From positions 558,001 to 622,000 of the forward strand of contig NZ_BMGT01000001.1 in NCBI RefSeq assembly GCF_014640335.1: 64,000 nt of DNA. The letters run 5' to 3'. The notes beneath the pieces are model-generated. The model did no database searches. It was not told where the DNA came from and worked only from the letters and a program-made list of their open reading frames with translations. The position numbers and the translations under genes were made by a program. Each line of letters opens with the position of its first letter. Position 1 is the first letter of the stretch. The stretch is from Edaphobacter dinghuensis (GTDB lineage Bacteria; Acidobacteriota; Terriglobia; Terriglobales; Acidobacteriaceae). This document shows, piece by piece, positions 35,483 to 44,340 of the stretch.

Positions 35483-35628
35483 CGCAGAGCGCCAAAGGCG
35501 CGGCCTATACCAGCATGGGGCGCAGCCCCATGAGCGGTTAGAACACCGAGACAAGGGCTGAAAGCCCGGTCTACAACTCTGCCGCTACGGCCTGCCATTT
35601 TTTCTGTATCGAGAAAGGTTACAAATCA
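35483..35628 (+). promoter_or_regulatory. Hairpin-rich leader before gene 35629
   Basis: Three inverted repeats lie in a row: CATGGGGC/GCCCCATG (35514-35532, loop GCA), GGGCT/AGCCC (near 35553-35566) and GCCG/CGGC just before a six-T run (near 35600-35606). As at other phage genes here, hairpin plus T-run is followed quickly by an AGAAAGG site and the ATG. Confidence 0.5.
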
Positions 35629-36123
35629 ATGCAGAACGCGAAAGATACGTTTTACACGACGCTGCAGGCAAGGCTTGCAGCGCTCAATCCGGAGCGGACC
35701 ATGGTGGTGCGAGGCGTGACCCGGCCCGCAGTACTCGTCGAAGAGAACGAGCTGCCTTCTGACGCTGTGCCTGTCGATACGTTTCGCCTGCGCTGGACGG
35801 CGCTGAAGGCCGACGGTAACCGTGCTCTGCCGCTCGTGACATTCACCTGCGAAATTCGCTATGCGACCGACGGCAACGCGAGCAACGGAGGCATGGATCG
35901 CGGTCGGCTGCTGGCTGCGATGGATGCCGAGCTAACCGCAGCCATCGAGATGGCTCCGCGCAGCACAGCCAAGATGAACTACGCAGTCGCGCCGCCGGTT
36001 GCTCTCGGAACCAACGTCTTCTGGGGAGACATTACCTTCACCGCGACCACAGTAAACGACGAGCGATTGGAGCGCGTAGCAACGGTAGAAGTTTTCAGCT
36101 ACCAGGAAGCAGGTGAGCTATGA
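35629..36123 (+). CDS. Phage tail-completion-like protein
   Basis: This 164-aa protein begins with a helix (KDTFYTTLQARLAALNPERT) followed by beta strands (TFRLRWTALKADGNRALPLVT and FWGDITFTATTVNDERLERV). This build and its place between neck and tail-tube-like genes suit a tail-completion or tail-terminator protein. Its end overlaps the next start by 4 nt (ATGA), so the two are coupled. Identity is inferred from context. Confidence 0.5.
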   Translation: MQNAKDTFYTTLQARLAALNPERTMVVRGVTRPAVLVEENELPSDAVPVDTFRLRWTALKADGNRALPLVTFTCEIRYATDGNASNGGMDRGRLLAAMDAELTAAIEMAPRSTAKMNYAVAPPVALGTNVFWGDITFTATTVNDERLERVATVEVFSYQEAGEL

Positions 36124-37091
36124 GCGCGCCGGTGTTGGTAAACGCCGTGGCTCCGGTGACGCGCAGGGTGCGAGCCTACTTTGCACCGGTGAATCGCGCG
36201 ACAGGCACGCCTGCCGTCTTCGATGCGGCACAGTCGGGCAGCTTCGCGCTCAATGCGGCTCCCGCGCCGTGGATCGATCTGGGCTGGTGCACAGGCTTTG
36301 CGCGCAAGTCGGCAACCAAGATCGAGGCGCTGCGCACAGGCGCTCCCGCCGTGGTGCAGACACAGGTCCGGTCAGAGATCGAGGCCACCGTCTCGCTCGC
36401 ATTCGAGAGCTGGGGCAAGCTGCAGATGGCGCTGGCCGCCGGCTCGCAGCAGATGAACCTGCTGGCGACTGCGAACGGCGCTATAGCTAACGGCAGCGGA
36501 GGCATCGCTGCGGCGCCGGTTCCACTCGCCGCCGGATCGACGGCCACCTCACTGAACGTGGGTGCGGCAACAGCAGGCTTCAACGTCGGCGACCTGGTCG
36601 CCGTCGATCTCGACTACACCGGCCAGGTCGGCTTTGTGGGCAGCGGCGTCAGCGGAGCATATGTCGCCTCTGCGGTCGCCGTAAACGACGACATCAATTA
36701 TGTGCGGCGAGTCTCGCTCAACGTCAGTCGCGTGACTGCGATCGCGAATGGTGCGTTGCAGCTTAGCGCGGCATTGCCTGCGGGCGCTCCGGCAACGGGC
36801 ATGCAGGTGAGCAGGTTGGCCGGGTTTGTCGATCGCGAGGGCGGCAGTTGGTTTCAGGAGTGGTCGGCACTGTTTGTCATGCAGGGCGAGCAGGGCGACC
36901 GCGTGATCTATCACTATCCACGATTGCAGCCGATGCAGAGCGCGGCTGAGTCCGCCGAGGTGTTAGCGGGAACGCTGGAGCAGATACGCCTTACCGGCGC
37001 GTTTCGCGCGCTTCCGGTGAAGGACGCCAACGACGGCGAGACCGTGGTCTGCTTCCGCAGCTATCTGCCTGCGGCGATGCGATCGGTTTAA
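36120..37091 (+). CDS. Tail-tube-like phage protein
   Basis: This 323-aa, Ala/Gly/Val-rich, beta-dominated protein has no signal peptide or membrane helix. 'WIDLGWCTGFARKSATKIEA' and TQVRSEIEATVSLAFESWGK near the start and ESAEVLAGTLEQIRLTGAF near the end recall tail-tube proteins. A central insert (about 125-215, with NVGAATAGFNVGDLVAVDLD) looks like an added Ig-like or hub domain. It is translationally coupled to the preceding gene. Confidence 0.45.
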   Translation: MSAPVLVNAVAPVTRRVRAYFAPVNRATGTPAVFDAAQSGSFALNAAPAPWIDLGWCTGFARKSATKIEALRTGAPAVVQTQVRSEIEATVSLAFESWGKLQMALAAGSQQMNLLATANGAIANGSGGIAAAPVPLAAGSTATSLNVGAATAGFNVGDLVAVDLDYTGQVGFVGSGVSGAYVASAVAVNDDINYVRRVSLNVSRVTAIANGALQLSAALPAGAPATGMQVSRLAGFVDREGGSWFQEWSALFVMQGEQGDRVIYHYPRLQPMQSAAESAEVLAGTLEQIRLTGAFRALPVKDANDGETVVCFRSYLPAAMRSV

Positions 37092-37131
37092 CGCGAAGGA
37101 TAGCAACGAACAAGCGATGAGGAGGACAGGA

Positions 37132-40100
37132 ATGAGCTGGAAGCTAAGAGGATGGCTGGTAGGAATGCTGCTGGCAATAACGACCGCATGTGCGATGGCA
37201 CAAATTGCCACCACAACGGTTACAGATACGGTTTACCGCGCGGATGGAACGACTGCGACCGGCACAGTGCTGGTGAGCTGGCAGGCGTTTACCACCGCGC
37301 TGGGTCAGTCGGTGCCGAGCGGAAGCTCCTCTGCCGTGATCGCCAGCGGAGGTACCATGACGATTGCGCTGGTGCCGAACGCAGGCGCAACGCCCATGGG
37401 AAGCTATTACACGGCGGTCTATCACCTCGATGACGGAACCATGAGCCGCGAGTTCTGGGTGGTTCCGGCGAGCACGACGCCGGTGCAGGTCAGCACCATC
37501 AAGAACACGGTGCTACCCACCTCGGTGGCCATGCAGACGGTCAGCAAGGCCTATGTCGACACGGCAATTGCGACGGCGGTGGCGGGGCATCCGCTCGACG
37601 CCACCAATCCCTATGTGCTCAAGGCGGGCGATACCATGACGGGAGCGCTGCAGCTCTCGGGAGATCCCGTGACCGCGTTGCAGGCGTCCGACAAGCAGTA
37701 CGTCGACACCAGCGTCGCGGGCGTCGCAGCCGGACTGGGGCAGAAGGTCTCGCTATCGCCTGCGGGATCGCAGATCGTGACCCAGCCCACCGGCACCAGC
37801 CTTGCCGTCAACCGTATGAACGGCTTGATGTACGCCAGCCAATACGTCAACGGCCTGGGCAACAACGGCATCGCCAATGCGCTCACCAGCCCGGACTGCA
37901 CCACCGGCTGCGATATCAAGGTCGATCCAAGCTACAACTCCACCGAGGGCTACACGCCTTCGACCTGGAACAGCACCAACACTAACGGCACGCACGTGGA
38001 GGACCGCAGAGGCAGCGGCCTGCATGACTCCTACTTCAATCCGGTCGACGCGCTGGGCAGCGGGCTCGACGCAGGCGACGTGCTCGATGTCGAATCGACA
38101 CGAAGCGCGGCCAGCGTCTTTCAGAGGTCGGGTGCGGAGGAGCCGAACTTTATGGGCATGTCGATCATCCATAAAGGGCTGGCAGGCGGATCGAACCTGT
38201 ATCCGGCAACCATTGAAAGCACACCGTACTTCAAGAGCAATTACAACGCGTTCAGCATCCAGGGCACCTACAACACCATGGGCCAGCATGTGCTTGCACC
38301 CAAGCAGATCAACTGCTTCGGCGTAGGCGACTGCCTGATGGGATCGCAGTACATGTTCTCGTCGGGAGGATTTCGCGACGAGGCCGATGAGGGCGCGCAT
38401 CCGATGGACCTTCAGATCCAGGAGGACACGCGGGTCTTTCAGGGCACATGCAGCTCCGGGTGTACGACAGGCTCGACAGCGGTAATGGTTGCGGCAACCT
38501 CTGCGCCGGGCACGCAGGGCGAGGGCAGGTATCTGATCGACAAGAGCCCCGCCGATATCATCACGACAGGATCGTTGACCGGCGGAACCGGAACGGTGGC
38601 TGGAACGCCGGGCGCCGCGGCCAGCTTCAGCGGAACGAACTTTCCCATCAGCGTGTTCTTCGAGACTGCGCAGGTCATCACCTCGCAGGCAAACAACGTT
38701 GCTCCGGGAACGGTGTCCGTGGCGCTGGCAACGACCGGCGTGCCTTCGGGCTTTGCGACCAACACGGCGGCAGCTCCGGCCCAGAGCGGCGTCGCCTGCG
38801 TGACCGACCAGCCGAACAGCAGCAATCCGCATAACTACGAGATGGTGAACTACACCGTCGTCGATGGAACCCATCTGCAGATGACGTTGCTGAAGGTGCA
38901 CCGCGCAGGGGCAACGATTGCGATCGGCGGCCTGTGCGGCTATGGCCTCGAGCAAACAGTGGATACGGTCAACGGCATCCGCCAGGTCTTTCCGGTCATC
39001 GGCTCCTACTCACCGACAGCGCTCTACTACGCCGGTGGCCTGACCGCAATTGTAGGCGTCAGCGGACAGACCAGCGGCTTCCTCAGCGTGAATGCGACGA
39101 TTGCCTCGATTGCGCGCAACAACAATGTGGTCACGGTGACGACGGCGGGAAATCTTCCGGTCGACGTCAGCGGCCTGACGCTGACCATCTCGGGCGTGGC
39201 CGATGCAAGCTACAACGGAAGCTACGTCGTAACAACGACTGCCGCCAATACGTTGACCTACGCGAACACCGGCGCTAACAGCACAAGCACCGGAGGCACC
39301 GTCGCCACGTTGACGGGCGGCTACGCGCTTTACCCGATGGCCGAGGTTCTGAGCACGTTCGACACGGCGACCAAAACCATCGATGGCGAGCTGACGCTGG
39401 CTCCGAACACCGTGCCATGGGCGGCAAACGATCCCGTCGAAGAGCCGCACTACTATCAGCAAAAGGTCTCGGGCGACATGATGTACATCGGCCAGACGAC
39501 GCCACGGCCATCGCTCACGCAGACGGCGGGAATTACATTTTCCGGCAGCGCGGGGCCTGGGCTCTCGGGCTGGTATATCGACAACGCTGTTCCCGGCTCA
39601 AACTACCTGGGCAACGGCGGAACGCACACCGCGCCTTATGCGGCCTATATGTCCTCGGGCGTGTGGCAGACGGCGATGGATGCACAGGCGGGCGAGCGCA
39701 GCGTCTTTGCGATCCACTGCAACTCGCACGGCTGCGGAAAGTGGAACTCAGCTTATGACCTGTTCGAGCTGGACAGCCAGACAAGTGTGGACACGATCAA
39801 CTTTCAGCCGACCACCAGCACGCTGACCTTGAAACTGCGCGGAACCGCCTACGGATTTACGCCGCAGGCATTTACGGCAGGGACCATCAACGCAACCACG
39901 ATCAACGCAACCACGTTGAACGGAGCGATCAGCGCAACGCAGTTGCCGGTCTTCGGCGGCTCCGGCAGCAGCCACGCACCCGGCGCAGTGCCCGATCCCG
40001 GCGCAACCGCAGGCACGACGCGCTATCTGCGCGAAGACGGAACCTGGGCCACGGTGAGCGGAACCAGCATCGGCTCGGCGGGGCAGCTCTCGACCAATCT

Positions 40101-41646
40101 GCTGGCGCGTTATGCGCTGACCGATGGCAGCGGCGCGCCACAGGACACAAGCGGCAACAGCAACAACGCCACGTTGCCCGGCGGCACGGCGAACCCGACA
40201 TGGACCGCGCAAGGCATCGCCTGCAACGGGACGAGCCAATACTTCGGCGCAACCGGCACAAAGTCTGCACGAACCTTTGTCTGGTCATCGACGCTGACTC
40301 CGCAGTTGAACGCGGCCAGCCCGGCTGGAGCGCAGTTTGTCACACCGTTCGGTGTACCGAACCTGAGTGTCGTCTTCGGCGGCAGCAATTACTATGGCAG
40401 CCATCCGGCTGTTGGCAGCGCAGGAACCTACGCTGACCAATCGAACGACACCCTACAGGGCACACACACCTTTGCCCTGACGCTGGGGACCAACAGCACC
40501 ACCGATCCCAACGTGTTCTACATTGACGGAGCACCAACAACGTATATCTCCAACCGCTCGGCGTCCGCGGGTCTTGCTACGGCGGACTTCCAAGTGTGCG
40601 GAATGAACAGCGGCTATCCAACTTACTTTGGAGGAAACTTCTATTACTTCGAAGCGTTCTCCGACGAGAAGACACCGGCGCAGATACAGCAGGAGACCGC
40701 TGCGGTAACGCAGATCGTCAAGAGCCGCGGCGTCGCTTACAACACTGTTCCCAGCCCTACGATCAAGGACCTCTACATCTCCGTTGGCGATTCGTTGACC
40801 AACGGCGAAGGTGTGACTCCTTCGAGCCAGTTCATTACGCCGACGGACACGTTCGATGTAGTGAACTATGGGCTGGGCAACTCCGACACCGATGACCTGT
40901 TCGAGCTGTTCGATGCGCGGGAGGCTCCGCTCTATCGGCACAACGCGGGCAGGAACGTCATTCGGCTGTGGGCAGGAACGAACGACCTGAGCACGCATGG
41001 ACGAACCGCACAACAGGCACTCGACGGCATTCGCTCATATTGCAGAAAGGCGAAGGCGGTCGGTTTCCAGACGATCGTGTCGGACATGATCAGCCGCGTC
41101 AATCATGACCCCGACATGCTTAACCTCGATGCGCTGATGACGACACAGGATACGGGATGCGATCTTGTGCTCGACCTAGCCTCGGACACGCGGCTGGGAG
41201 CAGTAGGAGCATACGGAAACTCCACCTACTATCAGGCGGATCAGACCCACCTGACGCAGACGGCGCAACAGAACATCGTCGCTCCGGCGGAGACGCGGGC
41301 CATCAACCTGCTCACCGCACTCAAGGCGCAGACGACCAGCCCTACGGTGACGGCTGCGACCTACACCTCGGTCGACTCCGATCTGTATCTACCGGTCAAT
41401 CCGGCGACGCAGAACGTCGCGGTCACGCTGCCGGACTGCAGCTACTTCACCGGCATCAACCGCTCGATCAAGAACGTTCAAATGAGCGGAGCGAACACGG
41501 TGACGGTGGCTCCGGCAGCGGGTGAGCTGATCGATGGGTCGTCGATGCCGATTACGATCGCCAACGGAGCCACGCTGGTGCTGCGCTCGGTGGTGTTGAA
41601 CCGCACCACGGCAGGATGCAGTTGGTTGAAGGTGAGCAACAACTAG
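37132..41646 (+). CDS. Exported tail-fibre-like protein with LamG-like and SGNH esterase domains
   Basis: This 1504-aa protein starts at ATG 37132 behind GAGGACAGG. Unusually for a tail protein it begins with a clear Sec signal (WKLRGWLVGMLLAITTACAMA). Tail-fibre-type repeats follow (KAGDTMTGALQLSGDP with KQYVD, about 160-200), a long beta region, a LamG/lectin-like domain (about 985-1190, DTSGNSNNATLPGG), and an SGNH esterase domain (about 1210-1395) with catalytic Ser in SVGDSL, block III WAGTND and Asp/His in ADQTHLT. The predicted role is binding and deacylating a surface glycan. The last 100 residues form another beta domain. Confidence 0.75.
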   Translation: MSWKLRGWLVGMLLAITTACAMAQIATTTVTDTVYRADGTTATGTVLVSWQAFTTALGQSVPSGSSSAVIASGGTMTIALVPNAGATPMGSYYTAVYHLDDGTMSREFWVVPASTTPVQVSTIKNTVLPTSVAMQTVSKAYVDTAIATAVAGHPLDATNPYVLKAGDTMTGALQLSGDPVTALQASDKQYVDTSVAGVAAGLGQKVSLSPAGSQIVTQPTGTSLAVNRMNGLMYASQYVNGLGNNGIANALTSPDCTTGCDIKVDPSYNSTEGYTPSTWNSTNTNGTHVEDRRGSGLHDSYFNPVDALGSGLDAGDVLDVESTRSAASVFQRSGAEEPNFMGMSIIHKGLAGGSNLYPATIESTPYFKSNYNAFSIQGTYNTMGQHVLAPKQINCFGVGDCLMGSQYMFSSGGFRDEADEGAHPMDLQIQEDTRVFQGTCSSGCTTGSTAVMVAATSAPGTQGEGRYLIDKSPADIITTGSLTGGTGTVAGTPGAAASFSGTNFPISVFFETAQVITSQANNVAPGTVSVALATTGVPSGFATNTAAAPAQSGVACVTDQPNSSNPHNYEMVNYTVVDGTHLQMTLLKVHRAGATIAIGGLCGYGLEQTVDTVNGIRQVFPVIGSYSPTALYYAGGLTAIVGVSGQTSGFLSVNATIASIARNNNVVTVTTAGNLPVDVSGLTLTISGVADASYNGSYVVTTTAANTLTYANTGANSTSTGGTVATLTGGYALYPMAEVLSTFDTATKTIDGELTLAPNTVPWAANDPVEEPHYYQQKVSGDMMYIGQTTPRPSLTQTAGITFSGSAGPGLSGWYIDNAVPGSNYLGNGGTHTAPYAAYMSSGVWQTAMDAQAGERSVFAIHCNSHGCGKWNSAYDLFELDSQTSVDTINFQPTTSTLTLKLRGTAYGFTPQAFTAGTINATTINATTLNGAISATQLPVFGGSGSSHAPGAVPDPGATAGTTRYLREDGTWATVSGTSIGSAGQLSTNLLARYALTDGSGAPQDTSGNSNNATLPGGTANPTWTAQGIACNGTSQYFGATGTKSARTFVWSSTLTPQLNAASPAGAQFVTPFGVPNLSVVFGGSNYYGSHPAVGSAGTYADQSNDTLQGTHTFALTLGTNSTTDPNVFYIDGAPTTYISNRSASAGLATADFQVCGMNSGYPTYFGGNFYYFEAFSDEKTPAQIQQETAAVTQIVKSRGVAYNTVPSPTIKDLYISVGDSLTNGEGVTPSSQFITPTDTFDVVNYGLGNSDTDDLFELFDAREAPLYRHNAGRNVIRLWAGTNDLSTHGRTAQQALDGIRSYCRKAKAVGFQTIVSDMISRVNHDPDMLNLDALMTTQDTGCDLVLDLASDTRLGAVGAYGNSTYYQADQTHLTQTAQQNIVAPAETRAINLLTALKAQTTSPTVTAATYTSVDSDLYLPVNPATQNVAVTLPDCSYFTGINRSIKNVQMSGANTVTVAPAAGELIDGSSMPITIANGATLVLRSVVLNRTTAGCSWLKVSNN

Positions 41647-41670
41647 AAGCACGTTGGATCGACACGAAGC

Positions 41671-41712
41671 GCGGCTTCGTCTCTGGGTTGAGGGCGAAGC
41701 CGCATTTTTTAT
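41671..41712 (+). terminator. Intrinsic terminator in the leader of terL
   Basis: GCGGCTTCG and CGAAGCCGC form a 9-bp stem with a 15-nt loop, followed by ATTTTTTATT, about 30 nt before the terminase ATG. Confidence 0.8.
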
Positions 41713-41742
41713 TCAAGGGTGAAGCGATGTGGGGAAAGGCAG

Positions 41743-43230
41743 ATGAGCGAAGAATCGTGGAGTGTAGAGGACCTGTTGGAATACGGCAGAGCAATGAATG
41801 ATCAGAGTACAGCGATCTTTGATGTTGCAAAGGAGCTGTTAAAGGTGCGCGACCGCGAAGGCATCGAGCAGCCGCTGATCGCAAACAAAGTGCAGAGGCA
41901 GTTTGAAGAGAGACGCGGGCAGCGCAACATCGTGTTGAAGGCGCGGCAGATGGGCATCAGCACGTGGATCGCTGCGCGGTTTTTTCTGAAGACGATTACA
42001 GCTCGCGGTGTGATGACGGTGCAGGTGGCGCATACAAAGGAGGCGGCTGAGAGCATCTTTCGCATGGCCCAGCGTTTCTGGGAGTGTCTGCCCGAGAAGC
42101 TGCGCGAAGGGCCGCTGCGGCGCAACCGGGCAAACTCCGGACAGATGCGTTTCACCGAACTCGACAGCGAGTTTCGCGTGATCAGCGCTGGCGACACCGG
42201 CGCGGGCCGCGGACTGACCATGCAGAACCTGCATTGCAGCGAGCTGAGTCGGTGGCCCGGCAACGCGGGAGAGACACTGGCGGGGATGCGGGCGGCGCTC
42301 GCTCCAGGCGGCGAGCTGGTGATGGAGTCGACGCCAAATGGCGCCTACGGCTGCTTCTACGAGGAGTGGGGGCAGGCCATCCCCGATGACGATGGCGGCA
42401 ACGGTGTAGTCCGCCACTTCTTTCCCTGGTGGATGGAAGATGCATATGTATCTTCTCCGGTTACAGATTTTACTGACGAAGAAGTTGCGATGGTAACGAT
42501 GCATGGGCTGACACCGGGGCAGATCGGCTTTCGCCGCAGCCTCGAGACAAGCTATCGCGGACTGCGCGTGCAGGAGTTTGCCGAAGACGCCGAGACCTGC
42601 TTCAAGGCCACGGGCGACTGCTGCTTTGAAGTTGAAGCAGTAGAGAGGAGACTGGCCGAGTTAGGCGATCCCGTCGATGTGCAGCGCAATGGCGCTTTAC
42701 AGCAATGGCTGGTGCCGCTGCCGGGCAAGAAGTATCTGGTGGCTGTGGATACGGCAGGCGGCGGAGCAGACGGCGACTTTGCTGTGGCTCAGGTGATCGA
42801 TCTGGAGACGGGGATGCAGTGCGCGGAGCTGCAACAGCGGCTGCGGCCTGTGGATCTGGCAAAGCAGGCCGCGGAGCTGGCGCGGAAGTACAACAACGCG
42901 GTGATCGTGGTCGAACGCAACAACCACGGCTCGGCGTTGCTGGCCTATCTGGACACGGTGGAGCACTATGCGAACATCTACTCGCAGGCAGGTCAGCCGG
43001 GCTGGTTGACCACGTCGGTCAGTAAGCCGGAGATCATCAGCCACATGGGTGCGCTGTTGGTGGAGTCGCCGAAGCTGTTTGCCAGTCGGCGTCTGCTGGG
43101 CGAGTGCAGGACGTTCGTGGCGATGGAGGGCGGCAGGACTGGCGCGGTCAGCGGAGCGCATGACGATTGCGTGATGGCCATGGCGATTGCACAGGCGGTA
43201 CGAGCGGAGATGATGGTGAAGAAGAGATAA
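41743..43230 (+). CDS. Terminase large subunit
   Basis: This 495-aa DNA-packaging motor has an ATPase half and a nuclease half. The Walker-A-like region is VLKARQMGISTWIA (about 68-81) and the Walker-B-like region LHCSELSRWPG; the RuvC-like nuclease has acidic motifs in VAVDTAGGGADGDFAVA, VVVERNNHG and HDDCVMAMAIA, all intact. ATG 41743 with GAAAGG upstream is chosen over in-frame GTG 41719. No small terminase was recognised. The gene lies after, not before, the capsid genes. Confidence 0.88.
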   Translation: MSEESWSVEDLLEYGRAMNDQSTAIFDVAKELLKVRDREGIEQPLIANKVQRQFEERRGQRNIVLKARQMGISTWIAARFFLKTITARGVMTVQVAHTKEAAESIFRMAQRFWECLPEKLREGPLRRNRANSGQMRFTELDSEFRVISAGDTGAGRGLTMQNLHCSELSRWPGNAGETLAGMRAALAPGGELVMESTPNGAYGCFYEEWGQAIPDDDGGNGVVRHFFPWWMEDAYVSSPVTDFTDEEVAMVTMHGLTPGQIGFRRSLETSYRGLRVQEFAEDAETCFKATGDCCFEVEAVERRLAELGDPVDVQRNGALQQWLVPLPGKKYLVAVDTAGGGADGDFAVAQVIDLETGMQCAELQQRLRPVDLAKQAAELARKYNNAVIVVERNNHGSALLAYLDTVEHYANIYSQAGQPGWLTTSVSKPEIISHMGALLVESPKLFASRRLLGECRTFVAMEGGRTGAVSGAHDDCVMAMAIAQAVRAEMMVKKR

Positions 43231-43237
43231 AGATGAT

Positions 43238-43432
43238 GTCCTGCCGGACGGGCCTCCTGCGCGGAGGGCGGTCACTTCGTGACGTGTGTACCTTGTTGTG
43301 GTGATATTGATGGCTGGGGGCCTTCCGCTGGTCGGCAACAATATTTGATCCCGACCAACGGGAGGGCCACCCGAAGGCGTATACAGGTCACGAAGTGACC
43401 GCCCTCCGCGCAGGAGGCCCGTCCGGCAGGAC
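43238..43432. repeat. 195-bp element with 46-bp perfect terminal inverted repeats
   Basis: The 46 nt at 43238-43283 (starting GTCCTGCCGGACGGGCCTCC) recur as an exact reverse complement at 43387-43432. Inside is a second, imperfect inverted repeat (GGCCTTCCGCTGGTCGG near 43319-43335 against CCGACCAACGGGAGGGCC near 43351-43368). It codes for nothing and sits exactly between terminase and the HipA-like gene. It could be a MITE-like element or a giant hairpin; no target-site duplication is clear. Confidence 0.85.
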
Positions 43433-43465
43433 ACGCGCTGTATTCTGTTCGAGAGGTATTACGGC

Positions 43466-44329
43466 TTGGCAGTTCTGGCGGTGCAGGCGATTCGAAGGAT
43501 GCGGGGCGGGGCGCAGAGCCAGTTGATGCTGGGGGCCGACGGCAAGCTGTGGGTGGTGAAGTTTCAGAACAATCCGCAGCACCTGCGCGTGTTGGCGAAT
43601 GAGCTGATCGCGACTCGCCTGGCCGCTGCAATTGGATTGACCGTGCCGCCGAGCGATGTAGTTGAAGTATCGGAATGGCTCGTTCAGAACGCGCTCGATA
43701 TGCAGATGGAGCTGAGGCGCGGACGCGAGCGTTTTGTAGCAGGGTTGCAATTCGGTTCGCAGTTTGTCGGTGGTCTGATGCCGGGGCAGGTGGTGGACTA
43801 TCTGCCCGAGCAGCAGTTGGACGAGGTGAAAAATATCGCGGAGTTTGCCGGCATGTTGTGCATCGATAAGTGGACCGGCAACTGCAACGGGCGGCAGGCA
43901 GTGTTTGAACGCAAGCCGCGCGAGCGCAGATATCGCGCCACATTTATTGATCAGGGCTTCTGCTTCAACGCGGGCGAATGGACATTTCCTGACCTGCCGC
44001 TACGCGGCGTCTATCAGCGCAACAACGTATATGCGCGGGTGACGGGATGGAAGAGTTTTGAGCCGTGGCTGAGCCGCATCGAGAACATGGACGCAGGCGT
44101 GCTGTGGGAGATCGCAGAGGCGGTTCCGCCGGAGTGGTATGGCGGCGATACTGCGGTGATCGAACGCCTGATGGAGCAGATGCTCACGCGGCGGTCGCGG
44201 GTGCGTGAGTTGATCGCGTTGTTTCGTGATTCAGATCGAGACCCGTTCCCAATGTGGGATACGGGAAAGAGAATTGTGGTGCCGACACAGTTTGCTGCGG
44301 CGGGTGTAGCGAGTAAGTTTGTGATGTAG
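43466..44329 (+). CDS. HipA-like kinase
   Basis: This 287-aa protein starts at TTG 43466 with GAGAGG upstream. It resembles compact HipA-type kinases: a nucleotide-binding start with catalytic lysine in LWVVKFQNN, 'VLANELIATRLAAAIGLTVP', the catalytic loop CIDKWTGNCNGRQAVF (D..xxN) and a DFG-like IDQGFCFN. HipA proteins phosphorylate targets such as tRNA synthetases and slow growth. No HipB-type DNA-binding antitoxin is adjacent; instead a DUF3037 gene follows 11 nt later. The pair sits inside the phage structural genes as apparent cargo. Confidence 0.75.
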   Translation: MAVLAVQAIRRMRGGAQSQLMLGADGKLWVVKFQNNPQHLRVLANELIATRLAAAIGLTVPPSDVVEVSEWLVQNALDMQMELRRGRERFVAGLQFGSQFVGGLMPGQVVDYLPEQQLDEVKNIAEFAGMLCIDKWTGNCNGRQAVFERKPRERRYRATFIDQGFCFNAGEWTFPDLPLRGVYQRNNVYARVTGWKSFEPWLSRIENMDAGVLWEIAEAVPPEWYGGDTAVIERLMEQMLTRRSRVRELIALFRDSDRDPFPMWDTGKRIVVPTQFAAAGVASKFVM

Positions 44330-44340
44330 GGGAGGCTGTT

